The position numbers were made by a program, and so were the translations under genes. The notes below the pieces were generated by a model that ran no database searches, was not told the origin of the DNA, and saw nothing but the letters and a program-made list of their open reading frames with translations. This document shows positions 50,501-60,434 of a stretch of 64,000 bases of DNA, in pieces; within the stretch, counting starts at the first letter, position 1, and each line of letters opens with the position of its first letter. The DNA comes from Apostichopus japonicus (taxonomy: Eukaryota > Echinodermata > Holothuroidea > Aspidochirotida > Stichopodidae), in the NCBI RefSeq assembly GCF_037975245.1, contig NC_092564.1, positions 14,635,984 to 14,699,983 on the forward strand, written 5' to 3'.

Positions 50501-53500
50501 TTTACCTTAATTAGACTTAATGTGTAGTAACACAGTTGCTTTTTCTTCAGAAACACATGTAAAGTGTTGCTATACTCTCATCTGAACTGAACAGTTTGCA
50601 TTTACAACGTGTGAAAGGCAAGATCACTCTGTTCTGCATGGTGCATGGTGAGTCTTTTTTTTTAAAGGGGGGGGGGTGGAGCTATACAAAATACTTGTAA
50701 CATTAAAATTTTAGTCGGGTATCTACGTGAAATTGTTTGAAATATTGAACTGATTTGTCACGGCAGTGAATGTTTTCAAACAAGATACTATTTAAGTCAT
50801 GCATCATTCTGAAGTATAGGGATTGTAAAAATTGTACACATTAGAAAACTGCATGGAAACCTTAAGGAAGTGCAAAACGTATACTCTCTGTGTATTTCAT
50901 TTATATAAACTTCTACAATTCGTGCAGAATCACCGTTATCATCAAAGACATTCATGTTTCACTATAATATATCACAACAAATCAGGACGTACATTGAATG
51001 TTGAAACAACAACCATAATAAACAAGAGAGCAAAGTTTTCCATTTTGTATGTTGCCGTCTTCTTATTAACTTTATCCAATGAGTTAGATTGGCAAAAAAG
51101 GAATAATAATATGCTTTTACAAGAATTTTCTTGTATAAAAGAAACGTCATGGATTATTTTAAAGTTATAGGCTCTATAAGAGACAAGGACGACGTATAAG
51201 GAACTGGCCGAGACTATATGGTGGACCCAAATAATAAACAGATACTGATTCCCCCCCCCCCCCCACCCCCACCCCATCTCACTCCATGTTCAACTAACCA
51301 CCGCAGCCCGAGCTACCGGTTTTTCATGTCAAAACTATTATGTATTGAAGACTAATTCCCTGCCTTTGTCTAATAATTAAGTCATGACGATATAACAAAA
51401 CCCTGAGACGAATTTTCAATATTACAAAATAAAGGTTTCGCATTAGTATGTATACAATTCCATTTTTTTTTTATCATCTATCAACTTCAGAGAAGATTGC
51501 TCTATCATACATGCTTGCGTCTGCTATAGAATAATGGTTGGAGTCATTAAACAATGATTTGTGCAAACTTGATCGTTTTCTTACCCGTGACTGTCTGAGA
51601 AGATCCACACATGGTCGCCATGGCAACGGAGAGGAAGGTAAAACACAGTATTCTCGTCATCTGGTGAAGTAAAAGCAAATTGAGAATTAGTGCCAATTCT
51701 TAGATAAATGTCATATTTCTAGATAACGCCGATATAGATAGAAACCCTTTACCTAAAAGTAGTGAATTTCGGTGTCCAAATTGCATAATTTAGCAGTTGA
51801 CAAATTCCGTTTTTAATTTGTGTATTTGTCACGAGTTTTTTCTTTCTTCTGCTGTTTCTGAGAAGGAACGTTTTTATGGTACTTGTTTTTAGCACGGATT
51901 GAACAAACATCAGTCCGAGAGCAGGCGCGTATCCAGGGGGGGTGTTGAGGGCGCGCCCCCCCCCCGGGTAAGAAAAAGGTGAGAGAAAAAAAGAAAAGAA
52001 TAAAGGGAAATAAGAGGGGGGAAAGAGAGGAGGAAGGAGAGGAAGGAAGGGAAAAGAAAAAGAAGAAAGAGAGAAAAAGGAGAAAAGGGAGAAAAGGAGG
52101 GAGTAGACGAAAAACGCCAAGACACCGGGAAGTGAAGAGGAACAGTCATAATTACAGCGCTGATCACTATTACACAGGGTAGCCAGTGACAGATCGAGGA
52201 TTTCGGAGGGAGCGCGCGCCTCACCCTACCCTAAAACTCCATTCGAACTCGACCGAGTCGTCTGGGAACATGACGCTTTTCAGTATTAGACCAGGATCTA
52301 TATGCGAACTGCACTAGACCTACGTCCTTCAATGCAACACTGCCATCCAGAGATAAAATGTTATACACTCCGACCTGCTAATTGTTATCCCAAACCTAGT
52401 ACCGTAACTCTTACAATGAATCTAAATATAAATTCCGAATGCAATTGGAGAATTGAGCACGTTTTCTGTGAATATCATGTAGTTGATCCAAGGGCGTATC
52501 ATGGGCGTAGGGGGGGGGGCGGATGCACCCATCACTTCTTGAGATTGTTCCCATCTGCATGAAAACGCGCGCCCCACAACCCTACGCCCACCCGTCTAAT
52601 CGCTTCACGATGAGTTACGAAACTTAATTAATGACCTTCGCCCGTAGTACCAAGACCTTGACAAACTCCGGCAACATACCACTTCTATGGCGGGCCATCA
52701 GTCTCAAATCATGGGGAATCGACTTCTACCGATTTAAATCGACATATACCAGTTTAATTCGACATATCATCGATTTAAATCGACATATACCAATTTAAAT
52801 CGACATATACCAATTTAAATCGACATATACCAGTTTAAATCGATGATAAGTAAAATAAATCGGTATATGTCAATTTAAATCAACATCTATCAGTTTAAAT
52901 CAATGATATGTCGAATTAAATCGGTAGAAGTCAATTTCCTTGGACTTATACCAGTTTCTAGCAACTAAACTTAAATTGACATATACCTATTTAAATCGAC
53001 ATATCATCGATTTAGCTCATTAACATATTTCAAATCCCGATTTCGGTGATGATTGACATGTTGAGTTTGGTTATTTTGGAACTATTTAATTATTCCCCCG
53101 CTTTGTCAGGTGACTGCACGTGATGTATCTTCCGCCATACACTTCCGTCATACATTCGCCATACATCGATAACAAGTGATCGGGTTGTGTATTAGTGACG
53201 TCTAAAGGTCGTGCACTGATTTACATGGAGTGTGACCACTCCCGACTTTGGAATTTCCCAAGATCAGGCCCGGAAAAAATCCCAAGGGCACTGTACTGTA
53301 TGGTTATCTAGCAATATCTAGCGATATCTAGGGATGAAAATCCCATGATCTTCCCTAAACTGAAGGCAAATAGAAAATCGAAGCCTTCAATGTGTAATGA
53401 ACTTCAAACTGTGCGTCTTTCGAAATGAAAAGAATGTGGGGCAAAGTAGCGTAACTCCTATGGGCTCGGACCGTGCTGAGCCGGTGGCCCCGACCAAAAG

Positions 53501-54200
53501 GGGGCCCCTCTGTACTGATGCACAGAAAAAGGGTACCTCTTTGGATAGGGCCCGTTTTACTGGGAAAGGAACACTCATGCAAGACTGAACAAGACAATAT
53601 ACATATTTTCACGTGAAACGGAATACGGATATCATGATCATGGGCTCATTGGGTATTAATGTCTGTATCGAGCTAGTTGTGTTAATTATTATTATAATGA
53701 AGCAAAGTATATAATTAAAAATCCAATTCCAGCCAATGTTGTACTGAGTACAACATTGGAACATATGGTTTTTTCAACAATTCTAAAACAATAACCCAAC
53801 ATCCAGGGCGATTGACAATATAGCTCCCGGCTGCGCTTCTGTAGTTTGGTCGAACGAACAGCAAATTTAAAAGCGCTTTAGAAAATGCAAAGTTAAGGTG
53901 CTTAAACAACTTGTGTGAATTGAACACATGTTTTCAAAATATCTCTTCCACAATACTTATGCAAATTGCATTCACTATTAGTGATCAGATTTCAATAAAT
54001 ATATAGATCGATAACGAAATCATTTCCTAACACATTTATTTTTAATCTAGCACCTTATATTGTTGACCTTGTAAAAATAGGCCACTGTTACCTTGTTACA
54101 GTACTACACAGAGCTTTAAGAACTCTGAATATTTGTATATCTTAGGCTAAAATAATACGGAATAACTTACCATAAGTGCCACAAACCTGTCCAGCTTCAT
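40492..54200 (-). CDS. Type I cytokine-receptor-like transmembrane protein (11 coding exons, 631 aa)
   Basis: Eleven minus-strand exons with GT-AG borders and matching phases join into one 631-residue frame: 54200-54171, 51660-51585, 49165-49051, 48645-48485, 48039-47879, 46653-46479, 45177-45089, 44160-44034, 43648-43544, 42922-42795, 41220-40492. Seen: signal peptide (about 1-30); domain 1 with four Cys (43, 53, 66, 85); PDPP hinge at 130-133; domain 2 ending YGNFS (225-229) where the family has WSXWS; a fibronectin-III domain (about 240-340) with NGIITGYK and AGWS; membrane span about 347-369; LPEP (379-382) as a box-1-like motif; tail 390-631 with YxN at Tyr 516, 533, 551 and 595. Known: type I cytokine receptors (gp130, LIFR, Domeless) share this order and signal through JAKs bound at box 1. 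Inferred: a single-pass surface receptor. The CxW and WSXWS tryptophans are absent, so it is divergent. The ligand is unknown. Confidence 0.85.
42248..42660 (-). pseudogene. 5'-truncated non-LTR retrotransposon (LINE) ORF2 C-terminal remnant
   Basis: Minus-strand reading from about 42650: YNCELWGTTKDLDRNI, then FQRRLLRNILNIRL, then one in-frame TAG, then AHRRLRFFGHVARLQED, GRPVTTLLGKIKSL, AQDRGTWRRL and a stop. The pattern 'Y-x-CE-x-W ... F-x-RR-x-LR-x-IL ... RRLR-x-x-GHVAR ... GRP ... A-x-DR-x-x-WR' is the conserved tail of reverse transcriptase ORFs in several LINE clades. It starts next to a poly-T run at 42652-42663 and lies in intron 10 of the receptor gene, same strand. It is dead through truncation and the stop. 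Confidence 0.75.
42795..42922 (-). CDS. Cytokine-receptor-like gene, exon 10 (transmembrane and box 1)
   Basis: Acceptor GTTTTCTAG and donor GTAAGT, phases 1 to 0. A hydrophobic run (VLYVLAPSFGTLTLLLLC, then IAFVL) is followed by RKK as a stop-transfer signal. SRHLPEPYIMPEAR comes ten residues later. The P-x-P close to the membrane matches box 1, the JAK-binding motif of class I receptors. Confidence 0.85.
43544..43648 (-). CDS. Cytokine-receptor-like gene, exon 9 (end of FnIII)
   Basis: Acceptor TTCACTTCAG and donor GTAACT, phases 1 to 1. It encodes PYIDYDVLLYASTSAGWS and then FPPPN, matching the F and G strands of an FnIII domain (Y-x-V-x-x-x-A-x-T-x-AGWS). Confidence 0.9.
44034..44160 (-). 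CDS. Cytokine-receptor-like gene, exon 8 (FnIII core)
   Basis: Acceptor CAATCTTAAAG and donor GTAAAT, phases 0 to 1. It starts PPQEDDRNGIITGYKLLIVE, the textbook FnIII motif PP-xxxx-NG-I-I-x-GY. It ends TTVELE, with a split Asp codon into exon 9. The intron before it holds the hammerhead-like motif. Confidence 0.9.
44199..44230. repeat. (TA)n tract 3' of the intron 7 hammerhead-like motif
   Basis: About 16 TA units between the motif and the exon 8 acceptor on the minus strand. It is self-complementary with the tract at 44317-44380. Confidence 0.95.
44263..44314 (-). ncRNA. Type I hammerhead-ribozyme-like motif in intron 7 of the receptor gene
   Basis: Minus-strand order: GUUGC (44314-44310), CUGAUGA (44309-44303), stem II region, GAAA (44280-44277, the last A opening stem III), ACU-CCG-AGU stem III (44277-44269), A (44268) as the NUH cleavage base, then GCAGU (44267-44263) pairing with GUUGC. 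Stem II: C-G, G-C, bulged A, then GUGCG/CGCAC with loop CGAGC. All core bases of the hammerhead consensus CUGANGA/GAAA/NUH are present. Odd points: a U-U opposition replaces the usual first pair of stem II, and stem III is only 3 bp. TA tracts on both sides could extend stem I. Activity is inferred, not shown. Confidence 0.7.
44317..44380. repeat. (TA)n tract 5' of the intron 7 hammerhead-like motif
   Basis: About 32 TA units directly abutting the hammerhead-like sequence on its 5' side (minus strand). Confidence 0.95.
44525..44574. repeat. (TA)n microsatellite in receptor intron 7
   Basis: About 25 TA units; the third TA tract in this intron. Confidence 0.95.
45089..45177 (-). CDS. Cytokine-receptor-like gene, exon 7 (start of membrane-proximal FnIII)
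   Basis: Acceptor ATATATACAG and donor GTAAGT, phases 1 to 0. It encodes PSGSPLNLTK and then TVTLSWD, the A, B and C strand pattern of a fibronectin-III domain ending in the conserved SW. A TA-rich stretch lies immediately upstream of the acceptor. Confidence 0.85.
45182..45250. repeat. Possible 3' end of a dispersed retroelement
   Basis: An AATAATAATAAT stretch followed by TTCTTAATGTAGCGCCAAAT and CTAGGTGCTTTACAAAACC. The 'TAGCGC ... GGTGCTTTACA' arrangement recurs at the ends of dispersed repeats in many invertebrate genomes. No second copy lies in this window. Confidence 0.3.
46479..46653 (-). CDS. Cytokine-receptor-like gene, exon 6 (second half of domain 2)
   Basis: Acceptor CTACTTCAG, donor GTAAGC, phases 0 to 1. 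It encodes CYRVRFKYARYGTVYGNFSS then CNFTI. The YRVRFK strand, then YGNFS 12 residues on, occupies the place of the family WSXWS box, with aromatic-for-aromatic changes at both Trp positions. Confidence 0.85.
47879..48039 (-). CDS. Cytokine-receptor-like gene, exon 5 (PDPP hinge and first half of domain 2)
   Basis: Acceptor TTTCCAACAG, donor GTATGT, phases 1 to 0. It begins VIPDPPVNVRVIRTGNES and continues to SFNVTFDFPDSWGV and NIYEIERHI. PDPP-xN followed by a V-x-F/W strand, 'P-x-SW' and YEI is the typical start of the second fibronectin module of class I cytokine receptors. This exon is the strongest single piece of family evidence. Confidence 0.85.
48485..48645 (-). CDS. Cytokine-receptor-like gene, exon 4 (rest of domain 1)
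   Basis: Acceptor GTAAACAG and donor GTAATT, phases 2 to 1. It encodes residues 74-127 with the fourth Cys (85) and beta-strand-like text ending VQLNLNQK, directly before the PDPP hinge. The acceptor choice rests on phase; another AG 16 nt further in (CTCAG) breaks phase with exon 3. Confidence 0.75.
49051..49165 (-). CDS. Cytokine-receptor-like gene, exon 3 (domain 1, first three cysteines)
   Basis: Acceptor ATCTTCAG, donor GTAAGT, phases 1 to 2. The phase carried over from exon 2 gives an uninterrupted reading starting DNSQLLWCDDSPNTTISC, with cysteines at residues 43, 53 and 66 and N-glycosylation sites NTT and NST. The C-x9-C spacing is that of the first disulfide of cytokine receptor homology domains, but the following CxW is CFA here. 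A second frame in this exon also stays open but has no Cys pattern and does not match the neighbours' phases. Confidence 0.75.
49166..51584 (-). other. Receptor gene intron 2
   Basis: Contains the threefold diverged repeat and G/C homopolymer runs at about 50150, 50665 and 51250. The small open frames (for example 50832-51170) have no coding signs. Confidence 0.55.
49438..49770. repeat. Threefold diverged repeat in receptor intron 2
   Basis: The blocks 'CCAATGAGAG-AC-(A/G)GAAACTGA ... CATATG(C/T)CGATT' begin near 49438, 49548 and 49718. Similarity is limited to about 50 bp per block. Confidence 0.6.
51585..51660 (-). CDS. Cytokine-receptor-like gene, exon 2 (signal peptide)
   Basis: The acceptor TTCACCAG is followed by ATG and the hydrophobic stretch MTRILCFTFLSVAMATMC, then SSQTVT, with a GTAAGA donor in phase 1. 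The hydrophobic core and small residues fit a cleaved secretory signal peptide. Exon 2 joins exon 3 through a split Asp codon. Confidence 0.75.
51922..52272 (+). mobile_element. Repeat element with long polypurine tract, copy 2
   Basis: It starts CAGGCGCGTATCCAGGGGGG, then carries an A/G-only tract of about 140 bp (51967-52106), then AACAGTCATAATTACAGCGC and GGGTAGCCAGTGACAGATC. It is the reverse complement of 12329-12713 and lies in receptor intron 1. Confidence 0.75.
52493..52600. mobile_element. Possible short hAT-type MITE remnant
   Basis: GGGCGTATCATGGGCGTAGG at the left and ACCCTACGCCC near 52579 at the right are inverted and resemble other MITE ends here. The interior is G-rich then ordinary. 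Borders are unclear. Confidence 0.35.
52717..53015. repeat. 20-bp satellite arranged as an inverted repeat
   Basis: Units of AAATCGACATATACCAGTTT run forward from 52717 to about 52828 and then as reverse complement (AAATCGGTATATGTCAATTT) to 52937. The ends ATCGACTTCTACCGATTT and AAATCGGTAGAAGTCAAT mirror each other. Two further forward units follow at 52970-53015. Confidence 0.9.
54171..54200 (-). CDS. Cytokine-receptor-like gene, exon 1 (start codon)
   Basis: Ten codons beginning ATGAAGCTGGAC and ending at a GTAAGT donor in phase 0. An in-frame TAA stands directly before the ATG, which fixes this as the first possible start if the exon is used. Exon 2 also begins with ATG and has its own signal-peptide core, so a transcript starting there would still be secreted. 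Confidence 0.65.
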
Positions 54201-54242
54201 TTAGATGATTCGCCTAGACTGGGAGTACAGTAGCCAAACACA

Positions 54243-54297
54243 GAAGTCGTTCAACCAACCAGCCGTAAATTTTGGAAAATGATTTGAAGTCGTTCAA
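54243..54297 (+). promoter_or_regulatory. 12-bp direct repeat just upstream of the receptor start codon
   Basis: GAAGTCGTTCAA occurs at 54243-54254 and 54286-54297, 43 bp apart, within 100 bp upstream of the minus-strand ATG at 54200. It may be 5'UTR or promoter. Function is not indicated by the sequence. Confidence 0.3.
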
Positions 54298-54541
54298 TGT
54301 CTGCCTTTATATGAACCTTTTGAATTGTAGTTCAGCAAGTGGGTGGTCGGCACGAACAAAGATCCCGTGCTTTCACATGCATGGAAACATAGGTCACCGA
54401 ACCAAGATACGAGATGCGTTGGAAATGTCCTTACACAGATGGAAAGATCATTGGAGGGTGGGGGCTCCGGTGGGAGGAGGCAATATACATGAAAAATTAA
54501 ATAAGCATACAGTTTCGTTGAAACTTTCTTCTCACTGTTCA

Positions 54542-54544
<3 letters not shown>

Positions 54545-54596
<52 letters not shown>

Positions 54597-54602
54597 ATAC
54601 AT

Positions 54603-54638
<36 letters not shown>

Positions 54639-54640
54639 GT
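54545..54640. repeat. Palindromic TA/TG-CA/TA microsatellite
   Basis: (TA)n, then (TG)n, TATACATA, (CA)n, (TA)n in strict mirror order, so the whole tract is self-complementary. Further ATATGTATATAC text follows to about 54710. Confidence 0.95.
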
Positions 54641-54965
54641 ATGTATATGTATATATTTACATAAATATATATATGTACATGTATATATATACATATATAT
54701 ATACACATGTGACGTTGCGAATTAAATCCGTCTAATTGATTTGTTACTTTCTCATGTAATCTTCGTACAGTGAAATCTGCAATCTATATTGGAGAGTTGC
54801 ATAAATTTGCTCAGTTCCAAGTTTGATTTCGAGACGGACTCGATAGGTTGTTGATTTTACAAACGAAGAGTTAGGTTTACATGCAGTTTAAAGTAGCATG
54901 ATATATTTATGTTTAGTCTCTCAATGTCTGCCACCGGGATGTCCCTTTAACGTAACGTTATTAGA

Positions 54966-55335
54966 CAGTGGCGTAGGAAGGTACTTTTGAGTGGGGGGCT
55001 GAAGACTGATGGCCGGCCTGGGGGAGGGGTCTAAGGGGAGGGGTTGTCCCCCTCCCCTTTGGAATTTTTTTGCATTTCCAGGTGGCCTCAGATGCAATTT
55101 GGTGCAATATAGCACACTTCAACACCCACTCCATTTTGTAAAGAATTTTGCATTTTCACCTGGCCTTAGATGCAATTTGGTGCTTCAAATGAGATTTTTT
55201 TCTCATTTGGAAATGAAAAAGGGGTTTTCTGACTTGCGGAGCGGGGGGGGGCGGAACGGTACTTCCGCCCCCCCCCCCATATTTTTCACTGGGGGGGGGG
55301 CTGGCGCCCCCAGCCCCCCGGTTCCTACGCCCTTG
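54966..55335 (+). mobile_element. hAT-superfamily MITE, 370 bp, with 8-bp target duplication
   Basis: Nearly identical to 10903-11274, with the same ends CAGTGGCGTAGGAA and TTCCTACGCCCTTG. It is flanked by TTATTAGA at 54958-54965 and 55336-55343, an exact 8-bp target duplication. Differences from the other copy are mainly G/C-run lengths and a few substitutions, so both inserted fairly recently. Confidence 0.93.
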
Positions 55336-55343
55336 TTATTAGA

Positions 55344-58300
55344 ACAATGATATATAGCCACAATGGATGTTTTCCTCTTAAATGCATATATACCGTGTAA
55401 CCATCACCAATAGCTACCAAGTATTTCCTCTCGTGGTTTAACCCACAATGCTGTTTTCTCTTTTTCTTTTTTTTGATAAGTATGAATTCTACTAATATAT
55501 CAAATAACCATTTGATATTAGGTTTGGATAGCCGCTTCCTTTTTTGCATATATTAATCGATAGGCCGTGGAAAACAACAGACGAAATGCGGGGAGTTAAC
55601 AAGCGGTTAACGTAAACTGGATGAAAGTACGGTTACAGATTTCATTTATAAGATATATTGAAGAGGATGTTTGTCACAAGCCTGCAACTCGGGAAGGATG
55701 CGTCAAACATCTAGGTAGCAAAACTATTACTTTGGCACGGTTCTTCCATCAAACATATTGTCTATTACTTCATGTCGCCCGCATTCAACATATATGCGGT
55801 GACCCACTGCCCAATAATCATTCCATTATAGGCTTTAACCACGAGCGACCAGTCTATAGACCTCCATACACTATGGTTTGCGGACTGTCCGCGTTGTACG
55901 TAACATATTCTCGTACGAAAAAATATTTCTGAAAAAAAAAGGAATTATACGTATTATTTGTGCAGGGAAAGTTAAGGTGCCATCAAAATGCTAAGTTATG
56001 AAGAAAATTTTCAAGAAAACGGTTAATTGTTCAGATAATTTGTCAACAATTTGCAAAAAAAATGATGAATTCCTTGAATTACAAGATATATACGTGAATT
56101 CAGCAGTTTTGCTACAGAGTGACAAGATCATCATCAATGTACCGATTTTTCAGTAAAAAAAAATCGATTGCTTAATATATTTCAACATATGAAACAAATG
56201 ATGAATTGCACCCAGAAAGTCATCATTTCAACAATTTGTAGCAAAGTGATAAATTGATCACTTAAATATCTCTTCAGTTCAACATTTCGCCCCCCCCCCC
56301 CCAAAAAAATCATCATTTTAACTACATTTGTGTAGTACCAACTGAAATGTTGCCTGTGTCTACCACTTTGCGTGCGAAAGTTCAAAGAAAATTGTATAAG
56401 CCGATTGGAAGGGATGGAGGAAGGGGTGGAGGGCCTCGACATGCCACCATTCAACTACTGTATGTCCCTCGATTTATAACCCCTATTCATATCTCTGAAT
56501 GTGAATTAATTAACGCTCTGTCTTGATGACGTCATTTTTTACGAATCATTCCACCGTCTGACCTATACCGTCAATATCTATGTTTGCATATTCTGTTCCT
56601 GTTTGTCCTTATATTTCGTGAACCTTCGTAGTATATACAGATTTTAAGTGACATTGCGTTCCACGACTTCCAACATGATACACGATGACAATAGCAGATA
56701 CCATGTACGTTGCGCAATGGTGACGTCAAATGTAAATTGACTATTCACTTGAGTGCATGGATGCTTGCCTGCACCTGCCTGAGTTATTGCAAAGTTACAC
56801 ACTAATACTAGGCTAAAGTAAACAACAATCATAAATGACACAGCGTATATATCTACAGATCAATTCAAAGTCATGACCACGTGTCCCACTCGGCAATTGG
56901 ATTGCCGGGATTACCGTCGCTCAAATTAGAAATCAGAGCAGTAGATATAGAGATAATAAATACGGCTCTGGTATAGAAATGACTATAACCCCGCCTCCAT
57001 ACTTCCAATCGCGAAATGCACGTGACTTTCCTACACACGCTAATCTTACTATTTAGGTTGTTCGTGGAAATTATGACTCTCACTGACTGCTCACAATCAC
57101 ATTTACCAAGGAAATGACTCTGTATCGATATAATGATTTACTGGATGTACATACATAGATTAAAATCAGTGTCATGCGCAAAGGGTATGCCCGCTCACTC
57201 ACTCCCTCCCCCCCCCCCCCCCCTCCCTCCACCTCCTTCGTCAGTCGAGGAAAACGTTCGGTCAGAGGTAAAACGTTTCCTAGGAGTTTCATTTGTTTTC
57301 AAAATTCAAAAATATGTATAATTATATATCTAGTTTATAGTCTAACTATGCTTTAGAGTGCATCATTTGACGTTTAAAGTTGATTTGTAGTTGTCAGGTT
57401 CAAGTGGCTTAATCCACCAAGTTTGCGGAAAATTCCGGCCAAGTCGAATAGCAATCGACCATTAGCCCCAGACGGTGGTGTAACTAGGCCAACTTTGCAG
57501 CTGTTACGTTCGCCAGGGCCCGGTGACAAGTCCTGAAATAGTTTTGTTTAAGAAAAGGCCATCGACCGAAGCTGGCCCACTGAAAAGCTGCTTAAAAAAG
57601 TTTTTCCAGATAACCAGCAAACCAGGGATTCAAAAGTAATACAATTCCTCGTCAGGAAAAGCAGAGGAGTGCACCATATCCGAATATTTATAGAGGTGCC
57701 AAATATAACATTTAAAACAAAAAGACTCAGCCAAGCCCAAGTTTATGGTTGTGATACTTGAGTAACTATGACACACTCTGTCAGTGCACATTAATATTGC
57801 GCTGCCACTTGTCCAACCTCAGAAAACAGAATGTGTATATAACTAAAATACCAACTAACAAACAGTCACCCAATGTGAGCGTATCGATCGGGTATAGCAT
57901 AAGGTTTACAAATGAACCGAGGACAGCGTGTTACAACCCTATATAACCCATCAAAAATGACAGATCTAAAGTGTATTAAATGTCTTGTTGAGAGAACGAT
58001 GCTGCTCAGTTCATATATGTCTAGGTTTAATATCCAGTCGCCGTGTTATGAATTACAGAGAAAAACCTTTCAAAAAATGTCAGACAAACACCACAGACAT
58101 TATACAACACACAGCAATCCCCACATCCCCTCCCACCTTTTCACCCATCGACCAGCGCACACAGACACCCTCCACGTATCAGTTTTTTTTTTCTTTTCTT
58201 TTTTCTTTCAAATGTATCGATATACATGAAGAAGTCCTCAAAGGTTAATATTAAATTTCTATTTTAATATTGTTGTTATAGCAGCGTAAACTTATTTGAA

Positions 58301-59994
58301 GCATTTGACTCATTACCGGAAAAAGGAAGTCTTGTCGAACACGTATACCTTTCCAATAATGTGCCATTTCATCCATGCAACTGTTGACAAATAAGGTATA
58401 ATTATTCAGTCAGAAGTATAAATATACTTCCCTCAGATTCTTAGAAAGGTCATAAAGAGTGAAAAGATCATTAGAGCAAAGATCCTTCTATCATTATATT
58501 GAATTTATGGGTTAATACGGGGATATTTAAAAGTTGGCATATGTAACATTTAATATACTTGGGAAGATTACTGAGAAAGACCTTATCAATTTAAAAATAG
58601 GGGAAAAGATCTACAATGCGATGTGTTGCTCTATTCCAAATCATTGCAATGAGTTCTCGTTGGTTTTCATTCAACTTAATGCAAATTACTACTGCAAATC
58701 ACTTTAACATTTCATTACAAATCACCAGCAGCTGTCTCTCTATGTATATAAGATCACCCGGCAGTTTCAATGTTTGCGGAACCAATTCAGGGGGTAGGGG
58801 GGAGGGGGAAGGGTGGGGAGCGGCATTTTGATGGAAGAGCCGCTTTCTGTAAATGTTGTGCTTAACTAAACACAGCATATACATCCTATACTTTTTTGCA
58901 GATTGATCATCTTGTACGCATTTTAGTACCTTTTGTACGTAATTTAGCGGGACTATGAAGTATAATCCTCGATCAGAGTGTAGTGTGGTACGGGGAGGGG
59001 CTAAAAACTGTTATGAAAACTAGGAATTAAATCATTTCTCCATACCACCCTTACCCTTATCCACACGTCCGCAAGGCCTCAGCTCTTTGCGTTTAGTCCT
59101 TGACAAAGTCGGTAGTATATTGATAACATGAGATGCAGCAAACAAGTTTAAAGACTATAATGAAGACGGCTAAATGTTTTATACTGTTTCCCTATTAAAC
59201 GTTGCGTTGTTTGTGCGCGGTTGGCATCATGTTTTGTGCGCTAAATTTGGTTATCCAGCCACTGTAGCCTCCGCTGTTTGTTTTTTTTTTAAATTGTTAT
59301 AAATCATTTTTTAAAATTATTATTATAATTTCTTTTAAGCCATCTTTTCTGAACTGAAATATCGCACTGTAAACATGGACAGGACAGGAGAAGTTGTTAA
59401 TCAAATATGATACAATGATCACAAACAAACAGACTGGAGCTACTAACTTTTCAAGGGTTTAAACACATCCAATATACAGCTTTCTTTCGCTCCGCAATTT
59501 CTTGGCCGCAAAATCGTTATGAATCTTGACTTCCTGTTTTGTTGTTTGTACGCTTGACGTTCACTGTCGTTGGGCACCATGACTTCCAACCACCACCCCC
59601 CCCCCCACCACCCCTCCCTCATTGAATCCACACACTCTTTAAATACTTAAATGCTTTCATTATTTACGTCCACCTTAATCGTCGGAGCCAAAAAGGCAAT
59701 ACAAAAACAGATAAAAGACTCGTACGTGCCTAAGTGGAGATAAATTACTTCTGGCTCAAACATGTTAAACAAGAACTGGAACAGCGAGAACATGAAACAA
59801 ACACTAAATAATTGATAAATGTACTCTTCTGAGAAAGCAATGATAGTACCACGTGTGCACATGAAATATGCATGCATATATGGCTGTTCTATACCGTACT
59901 TGGTGAACGTGCAAAATTGTATTGACATCATATATAAATAAATGATAAAGAGTCCACTGGTTCCAACTTGATATAAAGGTCAGCCTACATATAA
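55344..59994. other. No gene seen
   Basis: Unique AT-rich sequence with a few C/G runs (56290, 57210, 58796, 59595). Frames of about 100 codons occur without recognisable motifs. Confidence 0.55.
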
Positions 59995-60287
<293 letters not shown>

Positions 60288-60344
60288 TATTCCGCTCGGT
60301 CCAATGGACATAGAGCACTCTGCGCCAAGATAGACGCCAACCTA

Positions 60345-60349
<5 letters not shown>

Positions 60350-60431
<82 letters not shown>
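60350..60431. repeat. (TA)n microsatellite, about 41 units
   Basis: A pure TA run about 60 nt beyond the hammerhead hairpin. The non-repetitive spacer 60288-60349 (CCGCTCGGTCCAATGGACAT and on) could be the rest of a small element. Confidence 0.95.
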
Positions 60432-60434
<3 letters not shown>

